From contig NZ_VCGX01000004.1 in NCBI RefSeq assembly GCF_007671655.1, positions 62,001-126,000 on the forward strand: a DNA stretch of 64,000 nt, read 5' to 3'. The first letter of the stretch is position 1. Each line of letters starts with the position of its first letter. This stretch comes from Marinobacter piscis (GTDB lineage: Bacteria; Pseudomonadota; Gammaproteobacteria; Pseudomonadales; Oleiphilaceae). Below, piece by piece: positions 41,543 to 50,438 of the stretch. The notes below the pieces were generated by a model. It did no database searches, was not told the DNA's origin, and saw only the letters and a list, made by a program, of their open reading frames with translations. Position numbers and translations under genes: made by a program.

Positions 41543-41653
41543 CCATAATTCGCGGAGACCTTTTAAAAAGCATCAGATTAAAGCGGCGTAAAACGTATTG
41601 CCGTATGATGTCACAGTGACAATACTACTTACATCCGTGTTAACAGAGACTCT

Positions 41654-42709
41654 ATGGCAAAACGGCGACTGAACAAGCAGCAACAATTCCGGATCAGGAA
41701 GGTTCAGGAGGAGCGGGCAGCCCGGGCGGCTCGCAAGGAGAAGAAGGTTCAGGCGCAGGCTGAGGCGGGTGAGCTGGGGCCGGAGCAGGAGGGGCTGGTG
41801 ATTGCTCATTATGGGCAGCAGCTTGATGTGGAAGCTCTGGAAGGCGAGCACGAGGGTGAGGTGGTGCGCTGTTTTGTCCGGGCGAATATTGACAGTCTGG
41901 TTACGGGTGACCGGGTTGTCTGGCGGCCGGGGAAGAGTGAGACCGGGGTGGTTGTGGCCCGCGGTGAGCGGGAGAATGTGTTGAAGCGTCCGGATAATTT
42001 TGGGGCGCTGAAACCGGTGGCGGCCAATATTGATCATATTATTCTGGTGATCGCTCCGGAGCCGGAGCCTCATGACAACCTGATTGACCGGTATCTGGTG
42101 GCCGCTGAGAACACCGGTATTCCTGTTGTGATTCTGCTGAACAAGTCGGATTTGCTTACGGAGCGTAACCGGGCGTCTGTTGAGGCGTTGCTAGGTCGCT
42201 ATTCGGCGCTGGGTTATAACGTGGTGCGTACCTCTGCGGTGCAGTTTTCCGGCGCGCCCTCACCGGAGGTTGAGGCCCTGGTGAAGGGCAAGACCAGCGC
42301 TTTTGTGGGGCAATCGGGGGTGGGCAAGTCGTCGATTATTCAGACGCTCATGCCGGATGAGGCTATTCGTGTGGGGGCGGTGTCAGAGAGTACCGGTAAG
42401 GGTGTTCACACAACGACGACGGCCAGGCTTTTTCATTTACCTATGGGAGGGGATCTGATTGATTCGCCGGGTATACGGGAGTTTGGCCTCTGGCATATGA
42501 CCCCTCAGGAAATCGAATACGGTTTCCGCGAGATTCGGAAGGTTATTGGCTACTGCAAGTTCCGCAATTGCCGGCATATGGGCGACCCCGGCTGTGCCAT
42601 TGATGCAGCGGTTGCTGAAGGCAGCCTCAGCCCTGAGCGGCGGCAGAGTTTTCACCGCATTCTTCAGGACATGGCTGAGCAGCAGGCCCGGGGGTTAAAA
42701 GGCCAGTGA
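41654..42709 (+). CDS. rsgA: Small ribosomal subunit biogenesis GTPase RsgA
   Basis: Circularly permuted GTPase that checks late 30S maturation and helps release RbfA. The 351-residue protein has a basic N-terminal extension, an OB-fold, then GTPase motifs in permuted order: NKSD (G4), GQSGVGKSS (G1) and DSPGIREFGL (G3). A C-terminal zinc finger follows (CKFRNCRHMGDPGC). It is divergent from orn and convergent with motB, with 16 bp between stops. Confidence 0.97.
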   Translation: MAKRRLNKQQQFRIRKVQEERAARAARKEKKVQAQAEAGELGPEQEGLVIAHYGQQLDVEALEGEHEGEVVRCFVRANIDSLVTGDRVVWRPGKSETGVVVARGERENVLKRPDNFGALKPVAANIDHIILVIAPEPEPHDNLIDRYLVAAENTGIPVVILLNKSDLLTERNRASVEALLGRYSALGYNVVRTSAVQFSGAPSPEVEALVKGKTSAFVGQSGVGKSSIIQTLMPDEAIRVGAVSESTGKGVHTTTTARLFHLPMGGDLIDSPGIREFGLWHMTPQEIEYGFREIRKVIGYCKFRNCRHMGDPGCAIDAAVAEGSLSPERRQSFHRILQDMAEQQARGLKGQ

Positions 42710-42725
42710 AGGCGGAGGCCTGCGG

Positions 42726-43682
42726 CTAGTCGTCTGCTTCTTCGGGGCTGTTGTCTTCTTGCGTTTGCCAGTCGCCGCTTTCCAGGTTTTCCATGGCACT
42801 CTTCTGCTCTTCCTCCGTGGGCAGGGTAACGTCAATCAGGGGAACATCCGGGGCGCCGGCAGTGTCGTGGATACCGCCCACTGCTTTTTTATTGAGTACG
42901 ATAATGGATATGCGGCGATTAACAGGGGCCGTAGGTTCTTCCTTGTTGTACAGGACAGAGTCGCTCAGCCCTACCACCTGCGCCACCTGATCTGCCCGGA
43001 CTCCGCCGGCCACCAGTGCCCTGCGGGCGGTGTTGGCACGATCCGCTGAAAGTTCCCAGTTCGTGTACCCCGGCTGGCCGCCAAACGGGGTCGCATCTGT
43101 GTGGCCGGTGATGCTGATTTTATTCTCGACTGTACCCAGAGTTTTCGCCAGTTCAAACAACACATCCTGGGAGTAGTACTTCAACTCTGCTTTTCCGATA
43201 TCGAACATGGGCCGGCCGGTGCGGTCGACGATCTGCACTCTCAGCCCTTCGTCGGTTATATCGATCAGCAACTGGTCCTTGAACTCCTGCAGCGTTTCAT
43301 TTTCTTCAATGCGTTGCTTCAGCTTTTCAAACAAGTCTTCCATGCGCCGCTGTTCAAGTGTGGTGGATAGCGAGTCCACCATACTGTCGGTTATAGCCAG
43401 GTCGCTGGACTCTACATCCATGCTGGCCTCATTGATAACGGATGCACTGCCCTCAAGGTCCACGGGGTTGGGCGAACCTCCATCCGTAAAACCAACCGGG
43501 TCCCGGAAGTAGCCCTCCACCGCTTTTTTCTGCTCAGGGGTGGCGGTTGCGGTCAGCCAGAGCACCAGAAAAAAGGCCATCATGGCCGTCGCAAAGTCGG
43601 CGAATGCCACTTTCCACGAGCCGCCGTGGCTGCTGGCAACCACAACCTTTTTACGCTTTATGATGATCGGCGTTTGTTCCAA
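42726..43682 (-). CDS. motB: Flagellar motor stator protein MotB
   Basis: Peptidoglycan-anchoring stator subunit of the flagellar motor. The 318-residue protein has one membrane helix with the proton-carrying Asp29 (KVAFADFATAMMAFFLVLWL). An OmpA-like domain carries ITGHTDATPFGG and NWELSADRANTARRAL for peptidoglycan binding. The start is TTG at 43682 with GGAG 6 bases upstream, giving MEQTPIIIKRKKV, as in related MotB proteins. The acidic, Glu/Asp-rich tail is slightly long. It is the second gene of motAB. Confidence 0.96.
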   Translation of the reverse strand: MEQTPIIIKRKKVVVASSHGGSWKVAFADFATAMMAFFLVLWLTATATPEQKKAVEGYFRDPVGFTDGGSPNPVDLEGSASVINEASMDVESSDLAITDSMVDSLSTTLEQRRMEDLFEKLKQRIEENETLQEFKDQLLIDITDEGLRVQIVDRTGRPMFDIGKAELKYYSQDVLFELAKTLGTVENKISITGHTDATPFGGQPGYTNWELSADRANTARRALVAGGVRADQVAQVVGLSDSVLYNKEEPTAPVNRRISIIVLNKKAVGGIHDTAGAPDVPLIDVTLPTEEEQKSAMENLESGDWQTQEDNSPEEADD

Positions 43683-43706
43683 AAAGTGCTCCGGGTTCAG
43701 TGTCTG

Positions 43707-44558
43707 TTATTTGGCGCGCACGTGATCATTCAGTTCCTGAAAGCCTGGCCGTTTGTCTGTCGGCAAGGCTTTACGGCCGAACTCAACCGCCATCTGCGGG
43801 GCCTGGCCAGAGGCCATGGCGACAACGGCGGAGCGAACGCACTCATACGCTTTGAGCTCATATCGGGCAGCGTGTTCCATCGCAGCAGAAACCGGCCCCA
43901 CGAACCCATACCCCGACCAGATACCAATAAACGTGCCCACCAGCGCGGCGGCAACACTGAGACCGATACGCTCTGGCCCCTCACTGAGAAAGTTCATGGT
44001 GATTACAATACCCAGCACAGCAGCCACGATACCAAGCCCCGGCAAAGCATCGGCTACTTTGTTCACAGCGTGGGCGGGCTCTTCAAGTTCCTGCTGTCGG
44101 CTGTCAATTTCGTTTTCCATCATGCCTTCAAGCTCGTGAGTTGCCATATTGCCGGCACTGATAATTCGAAGATAGTCGGTTATAAACGCGAGCAACTCCT
44201 GCGATTTCATCACCGCAGGGTAGCGGGTGAAGATTTCACTGGATTCCGGGTTGTCTATATCCTCTTCAATCGCCATCACTCCCTGTTTACGAGACTTATC
44301 AAAAATCTCGTACATCAGGCTGAGCAAGTCCATATAATAGGCTTTATTGAAAGGTGACCCGGTTAACAACCGCAGCATGCCAGCGAACACTTCTCTGACG
44401 GTATGCCCGGGATTTGCAATAATAAAAGAGCCGATTGCAGCACCAAAGATAATCAGCAGTTCAGTGGGCTGCCACAGCACCATGAGGTTGCCGCCATGGA
44501 GGGTGTAACCGCCCAGGACACTGGCAATAACGATGACCGAACCGAGAATTAATAGCAT
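43707..44558 (-). CDS. motA: Flagellar motor stator protein MotA
   Basis: Four-helix proton-channel subunit of the stator, partner of MotB. It has 283 residues, with membrane segments near 1-20, 30-48, about 170-190 and about 200-225. The large cytoplasmic loop contains charged residues that engage FliG. PGLGIVAAVLGIVITM is the conserved third helix, including the Pro that shapes the channel. It is 24 bp upstream of motB. I could not identify a convincing flagellar sigma-28 promoter upstream. Confidence 0.96.
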   Translation of the reverse strand: MLLILGSVIVIASVLGGYTLHGGNLMVLWQPTELLIIFGAAIGSFIIANPGHTVREVFAGMLRLLTGSPFNKAYYMDLLSLMYEIFDKSRKQGVMAIEEDIDNPESSEIFTRYPAVMKSQELLAFITDYLRIISAGNMATHELEGMMENEIDSRQQELEEPAHAVNKVADALPGLGIVAAVLGIVITMNFLSEGPERIGLSVAAALVGTFIGIWSGYGFVGPVSAAMEHAARYELKAYECVRSAVVAMASGQAPQMAVEFGRKALPTDKRPGFQELNDHVRAK

Positions 44559-44745
44559 GAAAAAAACAGGGGCCTTTTACAACAGGGTTTAGTGATAGCC
44601 TCAACAAAGACAATCTACCGAATGGATGATAACAAGAGAGGAAGGACTGTGCGACGCCAGCGCCGCACGGGGAACTCCCGACATCCACACCCCTGAACAA
44701 CTATTTGGTAAACTTCGCGCCTTTGAGTGCATAGGATCTCTTTAA

Positions 44746-45624
44746 ATGTTCAATAAGCTGTTCGTCCTGAGCCAGTACCTGACGCCGCAACTTGCGATTT
44801 CGCGCCTTGCCGGCCGCCTGGCAGACCATGACCGCGCCCCGGCACTCAGGAACCGGGTTATCCAATGGTTCATCAGGCGCTACGGCGTTGATATGAGCGA
44901 AGCTGCGGAGCCGGATCCAACAACTTACACCAGCTTCAATGCGTTTTTTACCCGGGCGCTGAAGCCCGGAGCCCGTCCTGTAGCCCCGGGCGAAAGTACC
45001 TTTGTAAGCCCGGCAGACGGCGTGATCAGCCAGCTGGGCGAGGTGGCCGGCAACCGGATCTTTCAGGCCAAGGGCCAGTCGTTCAATCTGGTGGAGCTTC
45101 TGGGCGGGGATTCACAGCGAGCCAAGCCGTTTCATGCAGGTAAGTTTTCTACAATCTACCTGTCCCCAAAGGACTACCACCGGGTCCACATGCCCCTGGC
45201 CGGCACGCTCCGGGAAATGATCTATGTGCCCGGCAATCTGTTTTCAGTAAACCCTGTCACGGCGGAAAACGTACCTAACCTTTTTGCCCGCAATGAGCGG
45301 GTAGTGTGTATCTTTGATACGGCTGCCGGCCCCATGGCGATGGTGCTTGTGGGAGCCATGGTTGTGGGCAGCGTTGAGACCACCTGGGGCGGCGTGGTTG
45401 CCCCTGGTGCCGGGGGTGTAGAAACACACACCTACGAGGGCAGGCGTGCTGTCTCATTTGCCAAAGGCGAGGAAATGGGGCGCTTTCGGCTGGGCTCTAC
45501 GGTGGTGCTGGTCATGCCCGACGGCACTGTCAGCTGGGATGCGGGTCAGGTTGCGGGAAAGCGGGTTCGTATGGGCGAGGCGTTTGGGAAAACAGCCACT
45601 GCAGCGCCTTCAGGCCCGCTCTAA
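44746..45624 (+). CDS. psd: Phosphatidylserine decarboxylase
   Basis: Pyruvoyl enzyme converting phosphatidylserine to phosphatidylethanolamine at the inner membrane. The 292-residue proenzyme has the self-cleavage motif L249-G-S-T252, where Ser251 becomes the pyruvoyl group. It also has FVSPADGVISQLG and YHRVHMPLAG as conserved active-site blocks. In P. aeruginosa psd likewise lies between motAB and the fimW-fimX pair. It overlaps epmA tail to tail by 15 bp. Confidence 0.97.
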   Translation: MFNKLFVLSQYLTPQLAISRLAGRLADHDRAPALRNRVIQWFIRRYGVDMSEAAEPDPTTYTSFNAFFTRALKPGARPVAPGESTFVSPADGVISQLGEVAGNRIFQAKGQSFNLVELLGGDSQRAKPFHAGKFSTIYLSPKDYHRVHMPLAGTLREMIYVPGNLFSVNPVTAENVPNLFARNERVVCIFDTAAGPMAMVLVGAMVVGSVETTWGGVVAPGAGGVETHTYEGRRAVSFAKGEEMGRFRLGSTVVLVMPDGTVSWDAGQVAGKRVRMGEAFGKTATAAPSGPL

Positions 45625-46578
45625 CGGAAAGGCCAGTACGTCTGCAATATTCCGTGTACCCACTTTCAGCATCAGCAGTCGGTCCAGCCCCAGAGCCACA
45701 CCAGCGCAATCTGGCAAACCATGCTCTAAAGCCGCCAAAAAAGCCTCATCAACGCCCATCTCAGGCTTTCCGGCGGCTTTTCGCAGGCGGTTGTCCGCTT
45801 CAAAGCGGGCCCGTTGTTCGTCTGCACGGGTGAGTTCCCAGTAGCCATTGCAAAGCTCCAGCCCGTCTATGTAAAGCTCGAAGCGGTGCGCTACGTCGAA
45901 ACCGTCAACGCGGGAAGTTCTGGCCAGAGATGCCTGCGAGGCCGGGTACTGGTTGATGAACTCCGGCACGTCCGTGCCCAGGTTAGGTTCAACGGCAAAG
46001 CTCATCAGCAGATCAAGACAGCCGTCGCGGCTGAGATCTTCCAGCTGCCGGGGGTCCAGCCATTGCCGGCAGCGCCGGCGCAGGTCGTGATCGGAAACTG
46101 TAAACGGATCTATGTCTGCCCAGTCAATCATGGCCTGGCGGTAACTGGTTACGCCCGGCCGGGCACACTCAAGCCAGCCACACACAAGCTCCCCGACCTC
46201 CTCCATAAGAGCCACATCGTCAAAGCCTGTGCGGTACCACTCGAGCATGGAAAACTCGGGGTTGTGCCGACTGCCACGCTCGCCGTTGCGAAAAACCTTG
46301 AGGATCTGATAGATGGAACCGGAACCGGCAGCCAGCAGGCGCTTCATGTGGTATTCCGGAGAGGTCTGCAACCAGCCGCCCTCCACACCCTGTGCGCTTA
46401 TATCTGCAGCAATACCGTCGAGGTTGGGCTCGGTTACACCACAACGCCCCAGTACCGGCGTTTCCACCTCAAGCACGTTGCGCTGTTCAAAAAAGCCGCG
46501 CACAAACGCTGATTGCTGTGCGCGGCTTTTCAGCGCGGCCCGGGTAGCGCTGGGCCGCCAGTCAAGCTGTGAGGTCAT
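45610..46578 (-). CDS. epmA: Elongation factor P--(R)-beta-lysine ligase EpmA
   Basis: Class II lysyl-tRNA-synthetase paralog without an anticodon-binding domain. It attaches (R)-beta-lysine to Lys34 of EF-P. The 322-residue protein has motif 2 (VFRNGERGSRHNPEFSMLEWY) and motif 3 (GVALGLDRLLML) and begins directly with the catalytic core. It starts 7 bp after the efp stop, so efp and its modifying enzyme are co-transcribed. Confidence 0.96.
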   Translation of the reverse strand: MTSQLDWRPSATRAALKSRAQQSAFVRGFFEQRNVLEVETPVLGRCGVTEPNLDGIAADISAQGVEGGWLQTSPEYHMKRLLAAGSGSIYQILKVFRNGERGSRHNPEFSMLEWYRTGFDDVALMEEVGELVCGWLECARPGVTSYRQAMIDWADIDPFTVSDHDLRRRCRQWLDPRQLEDLSRDGCLDLLMSFAVEPNLGTDVPEFINQYPASQASLARTSRVDGFDVAHRFELYIDGLELCNGYWELTRADEQRARFEADNRLRKAAGKPEMGVDEAFLAALEHGLPDCAGVALGLDRLLMLKVGTRNIADVLAFPLERA

Positions 46579-46585
46579 TTCAGGC

Positions 46586-47161
46586 TCAGCTGCTTTTTAC
46601 CCGGCCTACATACTCGCCGGAGCGGGTATCCACCTTGAGTACTTCGCCAACAGTGATAAACAGGGGCACGTTGACAACCGCACCGGTTGAAAGCGTGGCA
46701 GGTTTGGAACCACCCTGGGCCGTATCACCCTTCATACCCGGGTCAGTTTCAACCACTTCGAGCTCTACAAAGTTTGGTGGCGTCACTGACAAGGGCGCAT
46801 CGTTATAAAGTGTTACTGTGTAAACATCCTGCTCTTTCAGCCACTTGAGCGCATCGCCTACGGCCTTCGAGTCCGCGGCATATTGCTCAAAGGATCCGTC
46901 GGTCAGCATGAAGTGCCAGAATTCCCCGTCGGTGTAGAGGTACTCCATGTCATGATCCATTACATCCGCTGCTTCGAGACTTTCGCCGGATTTGAAGGTA
47001 CGCTCCCACACCCGGTTAGTCATCAGGTTGCGCAGCTTGACCCGGTTGAAGGCCTGGCCTTTTCCGGGTTTAACAAGTTCGTTCTCAAGAATGATGCAGG
47101 GGTCGTTATCCAGTAATACTTTAAGACCGCCACGAAATTCGTTGGTAGAATATGAAGCCAT
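46586..47161 (-). CDS. efp: Elongation factor P
   Basis: Relieves ribosome stalling at polyproline stretches. The 191-residue protein carries the modified lysine at position 34 (VKPGKGQAF), identical in context to the beta-lysylated EF-P of E. coli. The ATG at 47161 with AGGTG 8 bases upstream starts [12 protein letters not shown]. The open frame for 106 codons upstream is the reverse of epmB and is not used. epmA (downstream) and epmB (divergent) complete the module. Confidence 0.97.
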   Translation of the reverse strand: MASYSTNEFRGGLKVLLDNDPCIILENELVKPGKGQAFNRVKLRNLMTNRVWERTFKSGESLEAADVMDHDMEYLYTDGEFWHFMLTDGSFEQYAADSKAVGDALKWLKEQDVYTVTLYNDAPLSVTPPNFVELEVVETDPGMKGDTAQGGSKPATLSTGAVVNVPLFITVGEVLKVDTRSGEYVGRVKSS

Positions 47162-47206
47162 TAAATGTTCACCTGCCAAAATGCTGTTTAATATTCTGAG
47201 GCCGCT

Positions 47207-48256
47207 ATGATACAGCGAACCCCCGTCTCTATAGAAGCCCGGCTTACAGACGCCGGAAACCGCAGCTGGCAAGAGCTGCTTTCCAGCTCTGTCACCTCGC
47301 CACGGGAATTGCTGGCGCGCCTGGACCTGCCCGCCGACAAATGGCTGGCCGGTGCCGAAGCCGGACATCGCTTGTTTGAAGTCAGGGTACCCGAGCCCTT
47401 TCTGGCCCGGATGGAAAAAGGCAACCCGCATGACCCTCTGCTGCGACAAGTGTTGCCACTGATCCCGGAGACCTTTCAAAGTGAAGGGTTCGTTAAAGAC
47501 CCCTTACAGGAAGACAGCGCTATTCAGACCACAGGCCTGATCCGGAAATACCACAGCCGGGCTCTGCTGATGGTCACCGGCCAGTGCGCGATCAACTGCC
47601 GCTACTGCTTTCGGCGTCACTTTCCCTATGAGGAGCAACGCCTGAGTCCGGCCGACCGACAGCGGGTGCTGGAAACTCTCGAAGCAAGTCCGGAAGTTAA
47701 CGAAGTGATATTCAGTGGTGGCGACCCTTTGGCGGTTAATGACCGCTTATTGTCACAGTGGGCCTCGGATATCAGCAGCATCCCCCACATTCGTCGCATC
47801 CGCCTGCACACGCGCCTGCCTGTGGTTATCCCCCAGCGCATCTGCGACTCTCTGCTTGAGTGGATCAGTTCCACGCCGGTTCAGGTGGTGATGGTACTGC
47901 ACATCAACCATCCGAGGGAAATTGATGAGACAACCCGCCAGGCTCTGGACGCCTTGCGTGCGGCGGGCGTCACCCTGCTGAACCAGAGTGTTATTTTGCG
48001 GGGGGTTAATGATAATGCGGATATACTGGAAGATCTGAGTGAGGCATTGTTTGCGGCAGGCGTCCTGCCCTACTACCTTCACGCGTTTGACCAGGTGGCC
48101 GGAGCCCAGCATTTTGACGTGCCCGATAACGAAGCCCGGGTACTGGCCCGCGAGCTACTGTCCCGACTGCCCGGCTTCCTTGTTCCAAGGCTGGTTCGCG
48201 AGGTCCCGGGGAAGACCTCAAAAACACCGATAGACTTGTTCACAAACAACCTCTGA
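47207..48256 (+). CDS. epmB: EF-P beta-lysylation protein EpmB (lysine 2,3-aminomutase family)
   Basis: Radical SAM/PLP enzyme that makes (R)-beta-lysine for EpmA. The 349-residue product has the cluster motif C127-AIN-C131-RY-C134 followed by [10 protein letters not shown]. It lacks the long terminal domains of clostridial lysine aminomutases, as EpmB proteins do. It is divergent from efp, with only 45 bp between the starts, so their promoters overlap. Confidence 0.96.
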   Translation: MIQRTPVSIEARLTDAGNRSWQELLSSSVTSPRELLARLDLPADKWLAGAEAGHRLFEVRVPEPFLARMEKGNPHDPLLRQVLPLIPETFQSEGFVKDPLQEDSAIQTTGLIRKYHSRALLMVTGQCAINCRYCFRRHFPYEEQRLSPADRQRVLETLEASPEVNEVIFSGGDPLAVNDRLLSQWASDISSIPHIRRIRLHTRLPVVIPQRICDSLLEWISSTPVQVVMVLHINHPREIDETTRQALDALRAAGVTLLNQSVILRGVNDNADILEDLSEALFAAGVLPYYLHAFDQVAGAQHFDVPDNEARVLARELLSRLPGFLVPRLVREVPGKTSKTPIDLFTNNL

Positions 48257-48434
48257 TAACGAGTAGCGATAAATATGCAACCGACGCAACATGTCAAACA
48301 TTGTCAAGTTATCTGCCCCTCACTTTCCTGTAGCAATTTGCTCTTTTACACTGCAATGTGACGCAGTTCGTAAAAATTTGTATTTTCAGTATTTTCTCTG
48401 ACCAGAAAACTTCGTACTGGTATTGGCATACATT

Positions 48435-50246
48435 ATGAGTGGCAAAACCGTAAAGCCTGACCTTCGGGTTCCCGAGCAGAAAATCGCAAGTCTGTCGTTC
48501 TGCGATACAGCGCCGAAGGCTTTCCGTGCCTGGGTAAAACAGCTGCCCATGGCCAACACCGGAGAGACCTCTCGCCAGCTTTACCACGCGATCATTGAGC
48601 TCAATCAGCTGTTTGTGGCGCCCAAACAACGGCTGCGCTTTCTGGAACTGGTCCGGGAAGAAATTCACTTTGTCTGCCGTGAGCTGTCAAAGCATTATCT
48701 GGGGCTTGCCGCCGCCCTGCCCGAGAAACAGCGCAAGATTGCCAACCTGGCCCAGGCACTTCAGCTGCACCTCGCCAATGGGTACAAGCTATGCGTCCTG
48801 GACGCCCTGGAACACGGTGGAGCTGACAAAAACCGTAAACTCGTTGCCAAGTCCCTTCACCGGGCAACATCGGAGCTGAGTTCAACCATTCTGCGCTCGT
48901 ATCAGCTCTATTGTCCGGCGCCGGCAAACAGCTGGCTTGAATGTCATCGCATGTTCCGGTTTGCATGCAACAACAAGCTCTCCGGAGCTGCAATTGCTGA
49001 CAGCACCAGGGAGCACAATCAGATCAGCACCCTGGCAGATAACTACAAACGTCTTTTGCTCCTCGGCTGCGCCCGCCCCAACCAGCTCCGCCAATCCGAG
49101 CTTACGCAGGCATACAGCCTGTTTGCCAGCTGGGCAGAACACACACTCTGTGGCTCTGCTGATGATGAGAACAGTCTGTTTATTATAAACCCTGAACGGG
49201 ACGGCGCCCCGGTTTACCGAAGCCTCCTAAAGCACCCGGCAGGGATCGACAATCTTGGTTTTGAAACCAGAGAGCTGGCCACCCGGGTTTCTGACAGCCT
49301 TGAGGCCAGGCACCGCAGACAATCGGCACCCAACGCCCTGGAAATACCGGCAAGCGTCAGTGACACCCTGCTCGGCCACCTGAGCCAGGCTTTGGGGACA
49401 ATCGCCGAACGAAACCACAACCGGGTTGCGCGCGAAGGTACGCTGGAAATCTGTGTCGGACTGACGGCAACCCATTATTTTGTTGCGGGTGAAAAATCAT
49501 TTACCGAGTTTGTGACCGGCCATGAAAGCAACCCGGAGGAGGATGAGAACCTGTTTGTCCGGGCTTCACGCAAGCGGGAAGATGCCTGGGCCGGAGCCCA
49601 TGACGCAGCCCCCAGTGGCGAGCACCTCTACGCGGCCGATACACCCATCAACTACCACGGCGGCTTCGGAAACACCTCGGCTTCAGCCAATGACAAAAAC
49701 CGGCCCAGATCACATTCTGCCTCATTGGTGAACACCAGCCCTGGCGGCTATTGCGTCTCCTGGGAGGCCGGGGTTCCACCTGCCATGGAAGCCGGGGAAA
49801 TACTCGGCGTGCGGGAGAACCCGTCGCTTCCCTGGAGCGTGGCCGTCGTGCGCTGGATTCGCCAGGCCAGAAATCGCGGCACCCGTATTGGTATTGAGTT
49901 GCTGGCCCCCAATGTGTCGCCCTGCGGTATCCGCCTTCTTCAGTCATCGGGCAACAACAGTGAGTACCTGCGTGGCCTGCTGCTGCCCGGGAGCGACGCC
50001 AGCCACCAGCCTGCCACTGTCATTACCCCCCGGCTACCCTTCCGGCTTGGCAGCCGTGTCTCTGTTCTGTACGACGGTCTGGAAGAGCAGGGCCAACTGA
50101 CTCATCTTTCACTGTCCACTGGCAGTATCAGCCAGTTTGAACTGAAGCTGCAGACCCCCAAAGCTCCGGCATCTTCAGGCACTCGCAGGTCACCACTGGC
50201 AGAAACCAGCGATGAAGACTTTGACTCTCTGTGGCCCTCGCTCTGA
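48435..50246 (+). CDS. fimW: FimW-like PilZ-domain protein, cyclic-di-GMP effector candidate
   Basis: A 603-residue protein without signal peptide or membrane helix. The first 400 residues are mostly helical with no motif I know. Near 420-510 a PilZ-like domain is suggested by ASLVNTSPGGYCVSWEAG, where NTSPGG resembles the (D/N)xSxxG half of the cyclic-di-GMP site, and by RIGIELLAPN. It sits between the psd/efp block and fimX, exactly where P. aeruginosa has PA4958 (FimW, tied to surface sensing and type IV pili). The name rests mainly on that synteny. ATG 48435 is favoured over TTG 48423. Confidence 0.75.
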   Translation: MSGKTVKPDLRVPEQKIASLSFCDTAPKAFRAWVKQLPMANTGETSRQLYHAIIELNQLFVAPKQRLRFLELVREEIHFVCRELSKHYLGLAAALPEKQRKIANLAQALQLHLANGYKLCVLDALEHGGADKNRKLVAKSLHRATSELSSTILRSYQLYCPAPANSWLECHRMFRFACNNKLSGAAIADSTREHNQISTLADNYKRLLLLGCARPNQLRQSELTQAYSLFASWAEHTLCGSADDENSLFIINPERDGAPVYRSLLKHPAGIDNLGFETRELATRVSDSLEARHRRQSAPNALEIPASVSDTLLGHLSQALGTIAERNHNRVAREGTLEICVGLTATHYFVAGEKSFTEFVTGHESNPEEDENLFVRASRKREDAWAGAHDAAPSGEHLYAADTPINYHGGFGNTSASANDKNRPRSHSASLVNTSPGGYCVSWEAGVPPAMEAGEILGVRENPSLPWSVAVVRWIRQARNRGTRIGIELLAPNVSPCGIRLLQSSGNNSEYLRGLLLPGSDASHQPATVITPRLPFRLGSRVSVLYDGLEEQGQLTHLSLSTGSISQFELKLQTPKAPASSGTRRSPLAETSDEDFDSLWPSL

Positions 50247-50438
50247 AGGCCACAGTTGTGTGAAGCAACCGGACACAGCAAAACTTGTCATTGAGACGCA
50301 ACCCCTGCATCATCCCTTCTAATTGACAGCCCGGTCTCGCAGTCCCCGTTCACAGTTTCCAGCAAGACACTGCACCAGGACAGAACACTTTTCTGTCGTG
50401 GCCGGCTCAGCCAACCCGTATGATGAGACGCCGTAGGA

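Noticed and set aside
44559..44680. Flagellar sigma-28 promoter before motA
   Set aside because: Only a weak TAGA ... GCTATCA resemblance to TAAA-N15-GCCGATAA was found, with wrong spacing.
47162..47479. N-terminal extension of EF-P by 106 codons
   Set aside because: It lies antisense to epmB and EF-P homology starts exactly at ATG 47161.
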